Source: Hymenochaete sp. R1 (lineage: Eukaryota; Basidiomycota; Agaricomycetes; Hymenochaetales; Hymenochaetaceae). Taken from it: DNA of 64,000 nucleotides. The stretch is taken from assembly GCA_019400425.1 (NCBI GenBank), contig JAFREE010000106.1, forward strand, positions 21,808-85,807. Direction: 5' to 3'. Both the position numbers and the translations under genes were made by a program. Below, piece after piece: positions 47,154 through 58,613 of this stretch. Numbering within the stretch: position 1 is the first letter of the stretch; each line of letters begins with the position of its first letter. The notes below the pieces were generated by a model, which ran no database searches, was not told where the DNA came from, and worked only from the letters and a program-made list of their open reading frames with translations.

Positions 47154-47888
47154 CGGTTCTGTGGGCTCGGCCTATCCGAGCCCTTGTTATTCAACGAGGG
47201 TTCTTCGAGTGGTGGGGAAAGGAGTTGGTACGGGTGCGATGTGGAGGGAGAACTGGCGGCAAAACTTGAAAAAGACGTCATTTGTGAAGGAAAACTGTAT
47301 ACAGCGCTGAGCACGAGGCGTAAGTTACTCAGTGACGTGTCTGAACTCGTGAAGCCTTTGATTCTTGATGAAGCACGATACCGTGTCGACAATTGGTTTC
47401 GTGTGTAGCTTTACGTTTTCAATGTAATGATGGAAGGTGCGTTTTCTTTTACCTGGTTGAAGTCGGCAGATATTGATTACGGTGATAGAACGATTACCGC
47501 GAATCAAATTGCGGGTTTCTTTTGCTTCCTTAAAGTAACGTGTCTGTATTTCTTCTGCGTACAATGTAGCAATGGATGGTTGTTTCCTTCCGTTGTGGGT
47601 ACGTCTCACACATTCACATTATCCATGCGGACTTTCGCATCATTCAATACCCCACGGCCCGAGCTCAGCCGTCCTCCAAGATTTCAACCACGCAATTGTT
47701 CTAATTTATCTATTCCTAGGAGTTCGTGAGAGGGAACAATTCCGAAAAGGTATCATGTCGCGCCCAGACGGAGTTGAAGAGACACGTCTTCTCTATCCAG
47801 TAGCCAGTCTTCGGCCCAGTATTGGCTTGATAACATGTCCTTTAAGAGACGATAACTCCAGAGCACTTGACACTCTCCTACTTGCCTG
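47154..47888. other. Intergenic region before the sedolisin gene
   Basis: 735 bp, 3' UTR of eRF1 and promoter of the next gene. No conserved frame is seen. Confidence 0.5.
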
Positions 47889-50344
47889 ATGGCTTGGCCC
47901 ACTTTTCTTCTTTCCTTTGCGCTGTCAACGCTGCCGTTCGGATACGTCGCTCGAGCTCAACGCCCAGAATTGACCGTAAAACATGCATGGGCGGATATCC
48001 CAGGGTATTGGGAGATCCATGGAACACCGCCGGCTGATCACCCAATCACTTTGAAGATCGGGCTGAAACAAAGTAACATTGACGGACTGATCGAAACTCT
48101 GTACGAGGTCAGCAATCCTACTCATTCGCGATACGGTCAACATTTGTCACGTCTGTCCGTACCTTCGTACGAATCCATGTCTAGGCACTATAACTAACCA
48201 TTATGTACGTAAACCAGAGAAGTGGAAGAGCTGATCAAACCTAGTCAAGAAACTATCCGAAACGTCTATGCATGGCTTGAATCCCACAATATTGATACTA
48301 GCTCTGCTGTCGAAAGGAGCTCCGCTGGCGACTGGCTCTCAATCCGCCTTCCCCTTTCACGAATTGAAGCCATGCTCGATGCTCAGTACCGCATATTCCG
48401 ACATAAACGTACGGACGAGAAGATTGTGCGCACCACGAGTTACAGCCTGCCGAGCGCATTACACGAGCATATTGACTTGATTCAGCCCACGACGATGTTT
48501 GATAATATGCGGAAGATGCACGCAACGGTGCATGTCAATGGCGCGAAGGCGGAAATGGATGGAGGTGGTGCTATCAGTGTGGATGGGTTCGTTACAGGTC
48601 CTGCAGGCCAAAATATATCTGCAAGCTGCAATACCACGATCACACCTGCATGCCTTATGCAGCTGTATCGCACGGAGGGCTTCGTTCCCCAGGCTGCGGA
48701 TAAGGGTAATCGAATCGGTGTCACAGGGTATTTAGAACAGGTGAGTTAATGATGTCTTCGGTACGAGCTTGGAGTTAGTGCTAAATCCTTTCTAAAGTTT
48801 GTCAACTTCGCCGATCTTCAAGTACGACGTGCGCTTCTCATACAAATTCGAATTATCGCTCATAGCTGCTCTAGGCCTTTTATTCCGAATTTCGCCCAGA
48901 CGCAGTTGGTTTTAATATTTCCGTCCTCTCCGTAGACGGAGGTCTGAATGACCAGTCGATACCAGGAGTCGAGGTCAATCTCAAATATTATGCATATTTC
49001 TCTCCCTAAGTTTTTTTTTCTGTAGGCCAATCTTGACAACCAGTACACCACTGGCTTGACCTTTCCTACTCCAAATATATACTACACGACTCCAGGTACA
49101 GCGCCGACGATCAACGACTCTGTGACGCCTCCACAAAGGGATGAACCCTATATCGACTGGCTAAACTTCGTTTTGTCCCATGACGATATGCCTTTCTCAT
49201 TTACAACATCATACGGTGGTGACGAGTAAGAATAAGAATAGGGTTATACGGCAACTTTACTGACTTGACTAGACAAACATTCCCCAAAGAATTTGCAGTG
49301 TAAGCTCCAAATGAATGCTTCAAACCTTACATATGCTCACTCCATTTTTCCAGACGTGCATGTAATATGTTTGCACAGCTTGGAGTACGGGGCGCGTCTG
49401 TTATGTTCAGTAGTGGCGACGGAGGTGTCGGCGCTGGGACGTGCCAAACAAATGATGGCACAAATCGTACACTTTTCCAACCAGTCTTTCCTGCTACTTG
49501 TCCTTTTGTAACCAGCGTGCGTATTCATCTTCTCATCTTTCGTTTTCACTTCTGCACCATGTTAACTATACGTTCAAAGGTTGGCGCTACTTTCCACATT
49601 GCACCTGAACAAGGCATAGATTTCTCGCAAGGGGGATTTTCAGTGTTTTTTCCTCGACCATCTTACCAATCCGAAGCTATACCTCCATTCTTGGAGAAGC
49701 TTGGTGATACATATGCTGGGCTATTCAAGTAAGCAACCTCAAGCATCCACTTGATAGCACCGCTTTCTTACTATTGCGATAGCCCTGCGGGACGAGCCGT
49801 GCCTGATGTTAGTGCACAAGGAGAAGGGTACGCTTGATTTTTTGCACTATCCTCGCTTTGCTCAATTAAGCTGGATATTTAGTTTTCAAGTCGTTGTCAA
49901 TGGCTCGGTAGAATCGGTCGGAGGCACTTCGGCTAGTTCCCCGACGTTTGCAGGAATAGTCACTCTGCTGAACGATGCTCGCCTTGCGGAAGGAAAACCG
50001 CCTTTAGGATTCATAAACCCTCTTTTGTATTCAACTGGCTTGTCGGGTAAGCTTGCTTTTGTGATACTTTGTCGATTTCTTGGTTGGATAATGAGATGTC
50101 CAAGGGTTTGTTGATATCCTTGAAGGAAACAACCCTGGTTGCGGAACACCGGGTAAGCTTTTACACATCACATGAATTCAATGCATCTTAATGATAATAT
50201 GTCCAGGATTTAATGCTACTGACGGTACGCCCTTGGTAACACTTACCCATACGTTTAGTGGCGCTTACTTCCTGAAAAGGTTGGGATGCAATCACTGGAT
50301 TAGGAACACCGGACTTTTTGAAGTTGAAGAATCTTTTGGTGTAA
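47889..50344 (+). CDS. Secreted sedolisin / tripeptidyl-peptidase (S53)
   Basis: Acid serine protease releasing tripeptides or cleaving proteins outside the cell. The first 24 residues ([20 protein letters not shown] then ARAQ) are a signal peptide. The pro-domain has [38 protein letters not shown] and [20 protein letters not shown]. The mature enzyme has the Glu/Asp pair in [33 protein letters not shown] in the oxyanion region, [19 protein letters not shown], and the catalytic Ser in [20 protein letters not shown]. The Ca-binding C-terminus is [20 protein letters not shown]. About nine introns; the one near 48166-48216 best joins PS to EVEELIK. One change stands out: the oxyanion-region consensus SYGDDE reads SYGGDE, so only the second Asp remains. 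Confidence 0.93.
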
Positions 50345-50575
50345 ATGAAAGTAAAACGTATGACAAGATGCACAGCAAACGATATATACATGGGCGTAAC
50401 AGACAGCATTTGATAATTAGATACAAGTACACGGCTTTCGATAAGTTTCTTTTTCATCAAGTAAAAAGGTGGGCATGTGAAAACAACAAAAAATACAGGC
50501 GATCAAAGAATGCATTGAACAGCAACAAGCAACAAGAAATGATTGAAAATACTGCGTTCTTTGTGTGATCTGCTT

Positions 50576-51277
50576 CTACGCATAAGCCGGGACGAATGGC
50601 TTTGTTGCCTTGTGTCGGGACGCTTGCAGCATGTCGTTGACGCTACGTGTAGGTTTCACTGGTTGATCGCTACGCGTTTCATCTTTCTCGAGCGTTATAG
50701 TAGCCCAAGGGCGCTTGAACGAATCTCTCCATGCTTCTTCCGATCGCAGATTTGCTCTACCCTGGTCTTCATATTTCTTCAGAAACGCTTCGACGAGCTC
50801 CGGGCTCTGGGCATCAAAAAACTCCACCGACACGATTCGAAACCAACCCGCGAATTTCCAGGCGTCTGTTACATGAACGTGTTCGAATACCGGATAAAAC
50901 TCGATATTGTGCTTGGGACGATCGTAAGGAGCGACTAATTCGGTCTCGATACTGTCACGTCCTTGTTTGGGACTCCTGCGCGCCTCATCTATTTCACGAA
51001 GAAGGTCCAGGTTTGTCTTGCACATGAGTTGATGTGATGAGACCCAGAGGGGATGTCGATCATTCCAAACTAGGATTGCACGGAGCATGCCTTTGTTCTG
51101 GACATCGTCTTTCGAGCTATCACGAGGAGAGGACACTGACAGTGTATGTAGTTTGGGAATGTCCACTCCTATCGTCTCAGATATGTCAAAGAGGTTCCAT
51201 TTGGATGCATGGGCATCGACCGCTTTGGGTGATGCTTGAGAGCCGTTTCTTAGATGAGGCGGTACGTATGCAGGCAT
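50576..51277 (-). CDS. Conserved hypothetical protein, single exon
   Basis: Function not recognised; 233 residues in one exon. It starts MPAYVPPHLRNGSQASPKAV; a YVPPHLR opening recurs in unrelated fungal proteins. Then a folded-looking core: KGMLRAILVWNDRHPLWVSS, CKTNLDLLREIDEARRS, KHNIEFYPVFEHVHVTDAWK, FAGWFRIVSVEFFDAQSPEL, VEAFLKKYEDQGRANLRSEE and WRDSFKRPWATITLEKDE. A basic Lys/Arg tail follows. The strand-rich pattern with several Trp suggests a small globular domain. It converges on the sedolisin gene (231 bp) and diverges from the Rap1-type gene (289 bp), where its promoter must lie. Confidence 0.7.
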   Translation of the reverse strand: MPAYVPPHLRNGSQASPKAVDAHASKWNLFDISETIGVDIPKLHTLSVSSPRDSSKDDVQNKGMLRAILVWNDRHPLWVSSHQLMCKTNLDLLREIDEARRSPKQGRDSIETELVAPYDRPKHNIEFYPVFEHVHVTDAWKFAGWFRIVSVEFFDAQSPELVEAFLKKYEDQGRANLRSEEAWRDSFKRPWATITLEKDETRSDQPVKPTRSVNDMLQASRHKATKPFVPAYA

Positions 51278-51566
51278 TTCAATGCGCTGTTATATTCGCT
51301 GTCAGTCTTGCGCGATAATCTCAATCAGTCCATCGACAACTAACCTGAAATAAAGACTCAGAACACTACCGTGCAAACTTTATGGCGCGGGTGATGATGT
51401 TCAAAGGAAGACCGTTGACGAATGGATCGTCGCATGTCATTATCTCTCTAATTCCTTGGACTTCCAAATCGAGACACCGAGACAGACGCGACCCATGTGA
51501 CCTTCAGTTGTTTGTTTTCTGCCCGCCTAATTGCGCGTCTTCTCGTTGCGCGTTACCATCATCATC

Positions 51567-53771
51567 ATGCCCCGTTCAACCCGTCCTGCAAGTCAAGGGC
51601 AGGAACTTGTTTTCGCTCCCGGTGGGGAGGCCGTCAAGTTCTTTGTTCATGAATCTTTACGTGAGGGCAAAGCTGAATGCGAGGGGAAAATTACTGTACG
51701 TATTTGGCAATGCGATTTTGTTGGTGGTATGGTATTCATTGCTGCTTCTCGTAGGCGAATGGTGGTGTCCTCTGTGACAATCCTCGATCTGCAGATACTG
51801 TGATTGCGGATGAGCCAGAAATTTACGTTGAGAGAAAAAGATACGCTCATAGCCAAACCATCTATGTGGAGTGGCCCACTTTCATAGACACATGCATCGG
51901 TGTGAAGAAGTACCGGCACATTACCCTACAGAAAAAAAGGATGGGTGGAAGGCGGCCAGGTGTCCCGTAAGTCTTCTGTCACTCAGACATGACTTCAACA
52001 GACAATGATACATACTTATTATATTTTTTTTAGTAATAGGGGACTGTATACACCCGACGAAGACCTCTTTCTAGCAAAGTACCTTCTATTACAAATACCG
52101 AATATAGAAGATGGTGGTAGACAAGGCAATATAGTTTATCAAAACTTGTGCGATCCGGTATTTATCGTCATAATTCATACATGGGAGCTTCATTTATTAT
52201 GTTCCCCAGCTTCGTAGTGAAGACTATCCGCTCGCTCACCGTCACAGCTGGCAGTCGTGGCGAACCCATTATAAGATAAACAAGGAAAAGTTTGACACTA
52301 TGATCGAAGATCTGAAAACTGCTCATCCGCCACACCCTCATGGTAAGGGTGAATATCATCTCACCAGGCGGGCAAATCAGGTGCATCGAGTGAGCGATGA
52401 CGAGGAGGAGGAAGGTGAGGATGAGGTTGTTGGAGAAGAAGGTCTGTACGCTCATCTGACTAAACTTATGTCTTGACGCTTAATTGTCAACGAACGAGCA
52501 GCAGGCCCCGGGGAATCTTCCAATACGGATGTTGAAAGGAATGACAATGACACTAGACAAGACGAAGTTCCTCTGGAAAATAATGATAATCAAATACAGT
52601 AATATGCCATATTTACCGTGAAACATACAAATCGCACTCACATATTGTCAACAGGATCGATGACGATAATGACCTCTACTTGCAACCTGTGATCAGGCCC
52701 GGCGATACACAGGCGACTTTGGCTCCGCAAACGTCCATGTCTCCGAGAAGAAGACATCGATCTACCATTGCCAGCGAATCACCCCTTAGGAATGTCCCTC
52801 AGCCTTCTTTAATGACCAGTACGCAGGCAACAATGGTCGCGGGGCCATCCCAACCTTCAACCTCTACTCAAAGAAACAGCACAGTGTCGACATCCCAGTA
52901 TGTTTCTCAACAGCGGGGCAAAAGAAGGCGAGGCCATTCAATTGATTACGCAAGCTCTGAACCAGAAATCGTTGAGTTGAACGGCCGACAAACGTCTCGA
53001 ATGAGTGACCTTCAAGTAAGGAAGCGAGGGAAAAGGCGTCAAGCCCCAGCCGAAATGGATTCCGCGCCACGACGAAGCGACGCGCCATTCCGAAATACTC
53101 GATCGCGTTCTGTCTCTGTCGAGCCCCCTCCGCCTTCGTCCGCGCCCATGCCCAAACAAGGTCGTGTTGCTCGGAAGCGTACGTCATTGCCTGTGCTGAG
53201 GGAAAGGAACGAAGATGAAGACCGAGATATTGCGGATGCAAGCGAACCTATCCATGTTGATCAAAAAGAGCCAATGGACGAGGAAGAAGAGACAATGGTG
53301 TACTCTCTGCACGAGAGCGCTTCTGTCGACGAAGTGGAAGACGCCTTGGATGATGTGGGGGCGGGACTGATAGAGAAGAGAGAGGAAGAGGAAGGACCGA
53401 TGTCTGTAAAGCAAGAAGAGCGCGAAGAAAACGAAGGAAGTGAAGAGGAAGAGGAATCTGAGGAGAGCGATGAGGATGACGTAATACGTAAACATGCTCA
53501 AGAGTTACGGCGCCGGAATCTCAACCCATCAAGCACAGTAGCCAGCCCGGCGTCACTCCGAACTCAAGAACGTTCTCGAGCTGCGTTGACTGCACGCCCT
53601 CTATCTACTGACGTCGAGAGTGACTTTCCCCTTCCGAATACGCGTTCTCGTGAGGCGCGGAATCAGAGGGTCCGCGAGGAGATCGCCCAGCCGTATATAC
53701 CTCCGTCGCAGTCGGGCGCGGAAGAGGTCATACTGAGGCGCTCTCAGAGACCTCGGGCGGGTCGACCATGA
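51567..53771 (+). CDS. rap1: Rap1-type telomere protein (BRCT + Myb)
   Basis: Predicted shelterin-type telomere protein. Exon 1 (51567-51695) begins MPRSTRPASQGQELVFAPGG and KFFVHESLREGKAECEGKIT. With exon 2 (ANGGVLCDNPRSADTVIADE, YAHSQTIYVEWPTFIDTCIG) it forms an N-terminal BRCT domain. Exons 3-4 hold a Rap1-style Myb domain: YTPDEDLFLAKYLLLQI, RQGNIVYQNLCD and YPLAHRHSWQSWRTHYKINK. The remaining two-thirds is disordered: acidic runs (DDEEEEGEDEVVGEE), RKRGKRRQAP-type basic patches, then a long Glu-rich region to LRRSQRPRAGRP. No folded C-terminal RCT domain is obvious, so how it would bind a Taz1/TRF-like partner is open. Domain order and the Myb wording fit Rap1; direct DNA binding is not established. 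Confidence 0.8.
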
Positions 53772-54237
53772 AACTAGTCCGTTTTCTACTCCTTTGTTCT
53801 ATTTATTGATAAGACTCCACATTAGTGTACTCGTTCCGTTTTCTTTCCGGGCTGGCTTTGAATAGTAAATCTATGGTATATAGGAAATAATCACCAATGT
53901 CATTTCATCCTAATCAGATGGTGCCCCCTCGATGACTCATTTCTCAATCGGAGTACGCGCCTCGTACTTCGCCGAATCATAGACGCTCTATTTATCGCAC
54001 GGGACTTGTTCAACTCATTGCTATTCACTGCTTGTGTTCTTCATGCACTGCCTGCAAGCGCCTGTGGGGCGTTCAGTTAGTCTGTTCGTAGACGATGGCA
54101 GCACGTAGACCAGTGCCTTATCAGGATTGCGGGACTATATAAAAGCACCCAGCTCATGTGCGTGAAAGTCCTCAATTCACCCCACTATTAGACTCGCTCC
54201 TTTACGAACGACCCCCATTATCGACTCGACCTTTACC
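53772..54237. promoter_or_regulatory. Intergenic region with TATA box of peroxidase 1
   Basis: TATATAAAA at 54136-54144 lies about 95 bp upstream of the peroxidase start, a strong core-promoter match. The rest is the Rap1 3' UTR and upstream sequence; no gene is seen. Confidence 0.6.
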
Positions 54238-55111
54238 ATGAGCGGAGAAATCTCTCGATCCCCCTGCCCAGCGTGTAATGCACTGGCCAACGAAGGAAAG
54301 ATGTGCGTTTCCAGTGCCTCTCTCGCAATAACATTTTCGATCCCCAATCTAATCTTTTTATACAACAAATAGCAATCCCGATGGCAAGAATATCAAGCTT
54401 CTCGATTTTGCGAAAGCCATGCACGAGACGTATAATCTCGACATGGGCCTTGCCCTCTTCCTTACAGGAGGCGGAATCCTTTTATGCGGCGACAAGCTAA
54501 AACAAACCATCAACCTCCGCGATCTCGCACTCCACGATAAACTTGAACACAATTTCTCCCTCGTACACCGCGATTATGAACCCGCACAGGCTCAGGCTCA
54601 TGATAACGGCCTTAAATATGCGCCGACACGCGTCGATAAGGCGCTTCTCGAGGCTCTGCTGAATACCACCGAGCATGACTATCTCACTGAAGCCGATTTC
54701 GTGAAACGCCGGGCAGAGTTGGAAAATGGAAGGAAGCTCGACTTTGCGCACGAGCGGGTGGCGTCTGGAGAAGTGGCGATGATCATGGATATCTTTGGAC
54801 GGGACCTAGAATTGGAAGATGGGACGACGAAACGAGTTATCGATAAGTCGATCGTTCGGACGTTCTTGGGCGAAGAGAGGCTTCCGGTCAGCGAGCAGTG
54901 GGTAAAACCTTCGCAAGCAATCACTCTGTCGAGGATGCATACGGGGATGAGTCAATACGAGGAGTTGATAGAGCCTTTGAGGAAGCATGCCGAAGAGGGT
55001 GTCGAAGAGAAAGACGGAAGTTTATTGGGCAGACTAAAGGCGTTTGTGGGGGCTGTTGTAGGCACGGACAAGCTTGAAGATGGTGGTGTGTTCAATGTTC
55101 ATAATCCATAA
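54238..55111 (+). CDS. Heme-thiolate peroxidase (chloroperoxidase family 2), copy 1
   Basis: Member of the peroxidase family 2 (chloroperoxidase/unspecific peroxygenase). Exons 54238-54302 and 54373-55111 give 267 residues. The heme-Cys motif is SRSPCPACNALANEG, directly after a 5-residue leader, so there is no signal peptide and an intracellular enzyme is likely. After the intron come NPDGKNIKLLDFAKAMHETY and LALFLTGGGILLCGD. The second motif reads LHDKLEHNFSLVHRD, so the usual Glu-His-Asp is Glu-His-Asn. Then LNTTEHDYLTEADFVKRRAE, SGEVAMIMDIFGR (the later conserved Glu) and LGEERLPVSEQWVKPSQAIT. This order is that of short fungal family members. The reaction is unknown; peroxide-driven oxygenation or halogenation are family options. 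Similarity to copies 2 and 3 is clear but divergent. Confidence 0.88.
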
Positions 55112-55552
55112 GTGATTTTGTTGTATTCCATTTCATCGTTGTCGTTGATTCCGTCTGGAACTCGGTCGGCCGACTGAAGCGAGAGAACACATGAAAAGGC
55201 TGCTGAGCAGCAGAAGTCTGGAAGTTCTCGGGAAGAAAGAGAAGGTGTCGATCATTACAAAATAGTCGAGTGGTCAAGCCGACTCGCCTTCTTGCAATAA
55301 CCATTGTTACATCGACAACAAGTTATATTTACTTGCTTATCTACACCCGCTTGGCCATCATGGCGTTTCGTAGTTTTCAAGCAGAAAATTCATTTCGAAA
55401 CCCTGGTGCACGGCTATTGTTCTTGTTCGGAAACTTCCAGCGAAGCTCAACCCATTCGTAAGGATGGATTGACATCAAGATTCACGTACAGCCAGTCTTG
55501 TTCTGGATACCCTCCTTCGAAAATACCAATACGCCTCTGAGTAGCCAAAACC
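55112..55552. other. Intergenic region, no gene seen
   Basis: 441 bp. A tRNA-D-arm-like string (GTCGAGTGGTCAAGC, 55265-55279) is not followed by the rest of a tRNA. No conserved reading frame. Confidence 0.45.
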
Positions 55553-56114
55553 ATGCGCAAATTCCTCAAAGGTATCAAAGACTTCGTCAATGAGGACAGG
55601 GGCCGAAAGGAACCCAGTTCATCGTCTAGGCCGTATCATTCCACCAGTGACCTCTCGGAAGCAATGGGTGGCATGGGCTTGGAGAATAAGTCGTCTGGTT
55701 CTCGTCCCGAGTTTATTGGAGGATTCAAGTACGAGCATTTCACTGATACCGTGAAAACGCGTTCTGACGTCCAACAGACATGGACCAGCAAACTCTAGTA
55801 CTGGAACATATACTCCTCCAGTCTTTCCGAATCCCTCACAGCAGCCTCAAACAATGTATACCTCAGGACCATCACCCACCCCACCCAAGATGTTTATGCC
55901 GCAACCCGAGCCAGAGTACAAGCCCTCGCGAACCATGCAGTACGCGCTCTCCGAAAGCCCCGCTTGGCTTCAACTCGACGCGCCTCCTTTACCATCCCGT
56001 CCGCATTCGGAAGATGCACGGCCAGTGCGCAGAGACTGTGGCACAGATTCTTCTCGCATGCCTCGACCTTATATCAACATTACTGGCGCACTCTCCCTAC
56101 CCAATCCTCAATAA
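55553..56114 (+). CDS. Small Pro-rich protein of unknown function
   Basis: Not recognised. It starts MRKFLKGIKDFVNEDRGRKE, followed by a Ser-rich segment (SSSSRPYHSTSDLSEAMGGM). A 49-nt intron (GTACGAGC...CAG, about 55731-55779) joins EFIGGFK to HGPANSSTGTYTPPVFPNPS. The second exon continues TMYTSGPSPTPPKMFMPQPE, YKPSRTMQYALSESPAWLQL and DAPPLPSRPHSEDARPV, ending SLPNPQ at 56112-56114. Without splicing the first frame stops at 55798. Over about 55800-56110 all three plus-strand frames are open, so a different C-terminus through another splice or frame is possible. The basic amphipathic start could attach to membranes; that is a guess. It lies between peroxidase copy 1 and the orphan pseudogene. 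Confidence 0.5.
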
Positions 56115-56438
56115 CAGCACTTCCGTGCCTCTTCCGAGCTGCTCCCAAGCTCCTCCACCTTAACCGCTAATGCTCAAAAAAGGACCAAAAAAATTACCAT
56201 ACAGGGACGGGCTCACTGCGTTGGCTCTACGAAACAGTACATGCGATGCCAAAAACTAGTGAAGGTGGTCATGGGGATTACATGGAACATGCGACTGGAA
56301 AGACCCTGTCTTCAACATTCGAAAACAGCGAAATTTTATGTGTCCTTTGCATATACAGCCAAACATCATGATGCATAACGGAAAGGTGCTCTTTTACCAT
56401 ATGCCCTCCGGTTCGAAAGGCAGGCGTCCAGCACTGCA

Positions 56439-57785
56439 TTGTCTACTGGGGATTACCGGGGTCCAAAGCGCACGAAAGTACCGCAAGGTAGCTCAGGCGT
56501 CTCTTCTGTCGATGTCCCTATGCCGCCTACACCTACAACTCTCGGACAGGACGAGTACGAACTGGGCAAGACATTTATCGAAGCAGGGAGATCTGTCAAG
56601 CAACTCGAGGGGACTTTGACGATTGTCGCTGGTGATGCATTTCCCAACATTCCTGACGAGATAAACAGTGGACATGGGGTTGTCTTCCCTCCAGCCCTCA
56701 ACAGAGCGCCGGCCTTAAGTCTCTTGAAAAGTTATATCCACGCCTGAAGTTCCTGGATAATATCGACCGCAGGTTCAAGGCGCTTGATCTAAATAAACTT
56801 TCGACCACACGGCGCCGCGACGCTTGCAAAACGCTTTCTCAATGAACGTGTCAGAAGCAGACGCAATAACGCTCGGAACCGTAAAGATTTTGGTAAGGAC
56901 GTCAACGGCTGTATGGAGGGACTCCAGAGCGAAACAGATGACCTTAAGGCAAGAGTAACTCATGTCACTCCTACAGCTCCTATGTCACACGAATCGGGCG
57001 CCGTTCCACTACCAGTGCCAAATATAACACAGCGACGGTAACCAGAGGACCTCAAAGTGCGCGAGGTGCAGTTCTGTAACAAGGAGCAGGAGGTCCAGAA
57101 GGTTGCAGTGATCAAAATCTTCTTTAGCGAGAATGAAAATGTCAAAGGGCACGAACGATACAACGACAGACTCGCAAAGCTCGAAGAGGGTCTACCAGAA
57201 GGCCTTGCGATCACCTCACTTTTCAATGGACACCACGACAGACTTCACGCAGGAGTCTGGCATCCTAATCATCGTCGAATTGCGTTTCAAGGTTTGGGGG
57301 ATGCTTACGACCATTACAATGCCTTGGTTAAACCGCGCAAAGAATACTGCTATATGGGGGGGAACATCGCATGAACTACTACGTGGACCGGATCGTCGAC
57401 TATTGTTACCAGACGGATTAGACTTGAGAGCTCAATTTTGAAGAAACATATTGATGGCGTTTACTCAGACGACCTGTTCAACGAACTACAGGAGCTGGAG
57501 ACGCAGCGCGTAATTCTTGGCGACGCTGTTCGTTCGCCGCCCTGAGACCAGGAAGGGAATGTTTTTCAAGAGACCGAAAGACAAAAGAGGATGGAAGTGG
57601 TAATCATGTTAGGCTTCGAGGTGGAGGGCTTTTCGATGACCATGAAGTTGAATGAGGCGGAAGCACGCATTGGAGAGTTGAAAGCCATGAAGAAGTTTTA
57701 TGTTGCGTTGCATCGCAAGTCGAGCGAGATGAGACAATCCGATATGCGTATTTTTGTCTTCGCCATCGATGATAACATGGTTTGA
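56439..57785 (+). pseudogene. Decayed paralogue of the 425-residue orphan gene
   Basis: Collinear with the intact gene at 58614-59891, read across shifted frames. Matching blocks: GPKRTK and LGKTFIEAGRSVKQLEG (against LGKDKLSKSLIEARKSLNEA); then RLKFLDNIDRRFKALDLNKL with RRDACKTLSQ followed by TGA at 56843-56845; then, in another frame, NERVRSRRNNARNRKDFGKD to TAA at 57039. Next IKIFFSENENVKGHERYNDR, LAKLEEGLPEGLAITSLFNG and GVWHPN, the best-conserved part. Near the end SPP-stop-DQ (TGA 57543-57545) stands where the intact gene has LPWDVQ (TGG 59727-59729). ARIGELKAMKKFYVALHRK matches the family C-terminus. At least one nonsense change and several frame breaks make a normal product unlikely, though small introns could rescue some of them. 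Confidence 0.75.
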
Positions 57786-58613
57786 ATGGCACGGAATTAT
57801 TATACAGTACTCTCCGAAAGGCCAAGGGACAATACGGCTATCGCATCACCTTTGCAACACTAACCTGTAAATTCTGGACGAGAATCGTTGATGGAGCAAT
57901 GAGGTAAATACACATATGCTCGACGCCTGCCTGATGAAAAGCAAGCCGGGGGTGGGGGTGGGCGGTGCCGGCCAGCGTTGCGCGGCAAAAGTTCGCACGC
58001 GCTTCCCATTCGATGCCATTTCCCCCCTTTTAACCGTGTCTGCGTCTGCGACATAAGCTCTATCACGACGAGCATTTTTGCTGCATTTACCATCATGGCC
58101 ACAATTCTCTGTATGTCATCGAAGGTACATTGGGGCTACACTTTCTCTATCATTATGCAGTGACTGGGTCATTTTGTCTTTTGGGTCTCAAATCGGGGAT
58201 TTGCAACTCTTCAATTACCCACCGACCTCGTCAGACGGGCAAGCACTCGGGGTTTTGAGTCATAGGTTTCTCTACGTAGCCCGTCAAGACTGCTACTTGC
58301 GATTACAATGAGTGAGTCTATTTCTGATTCAGAAATTTACGTCTTGGCTCTTAGTTGCTCATTCTCCTTTGCTTTGCCAGATGAGGTCTCATATTGACTC
58401 TGTCCAACAGGTCCTTTGCTGGATTAAGCAGATACGCTCAAACAACCCTCATTACGTGGAATCTACATTGATATGCAAAGATGTCCTATAAAAACGTGCG
58501 TCTGGTATCTTTGAACATTGAACTTCGTTGAAAGACGACACACCCCTCTATCGCCATCTTGACCCAAGTTTTTTCCTCATTTTCCAACTCTCGCTATCTC
58601 AACTTACTTCCCT
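57786..58613. promoter_or_regulatory. Intergenic region with TATA box of the orphan gene
   Basis: 828 bp between the pseudogene and the intact orphan. TATAAAAA at 58487-58494 is about 120 bp upstream of the ATG at 58614 and is a good core-promoter match. No gene is seen in the rest. Confidence 0.55.

Noticed and set aside
55255..55330. tRNA-like D-arm string GTCGAGTGGTCAAGC
   Set aside because: No anticodon stem or T-arm (GGTTCGAAT-type) follows at the right spacing.
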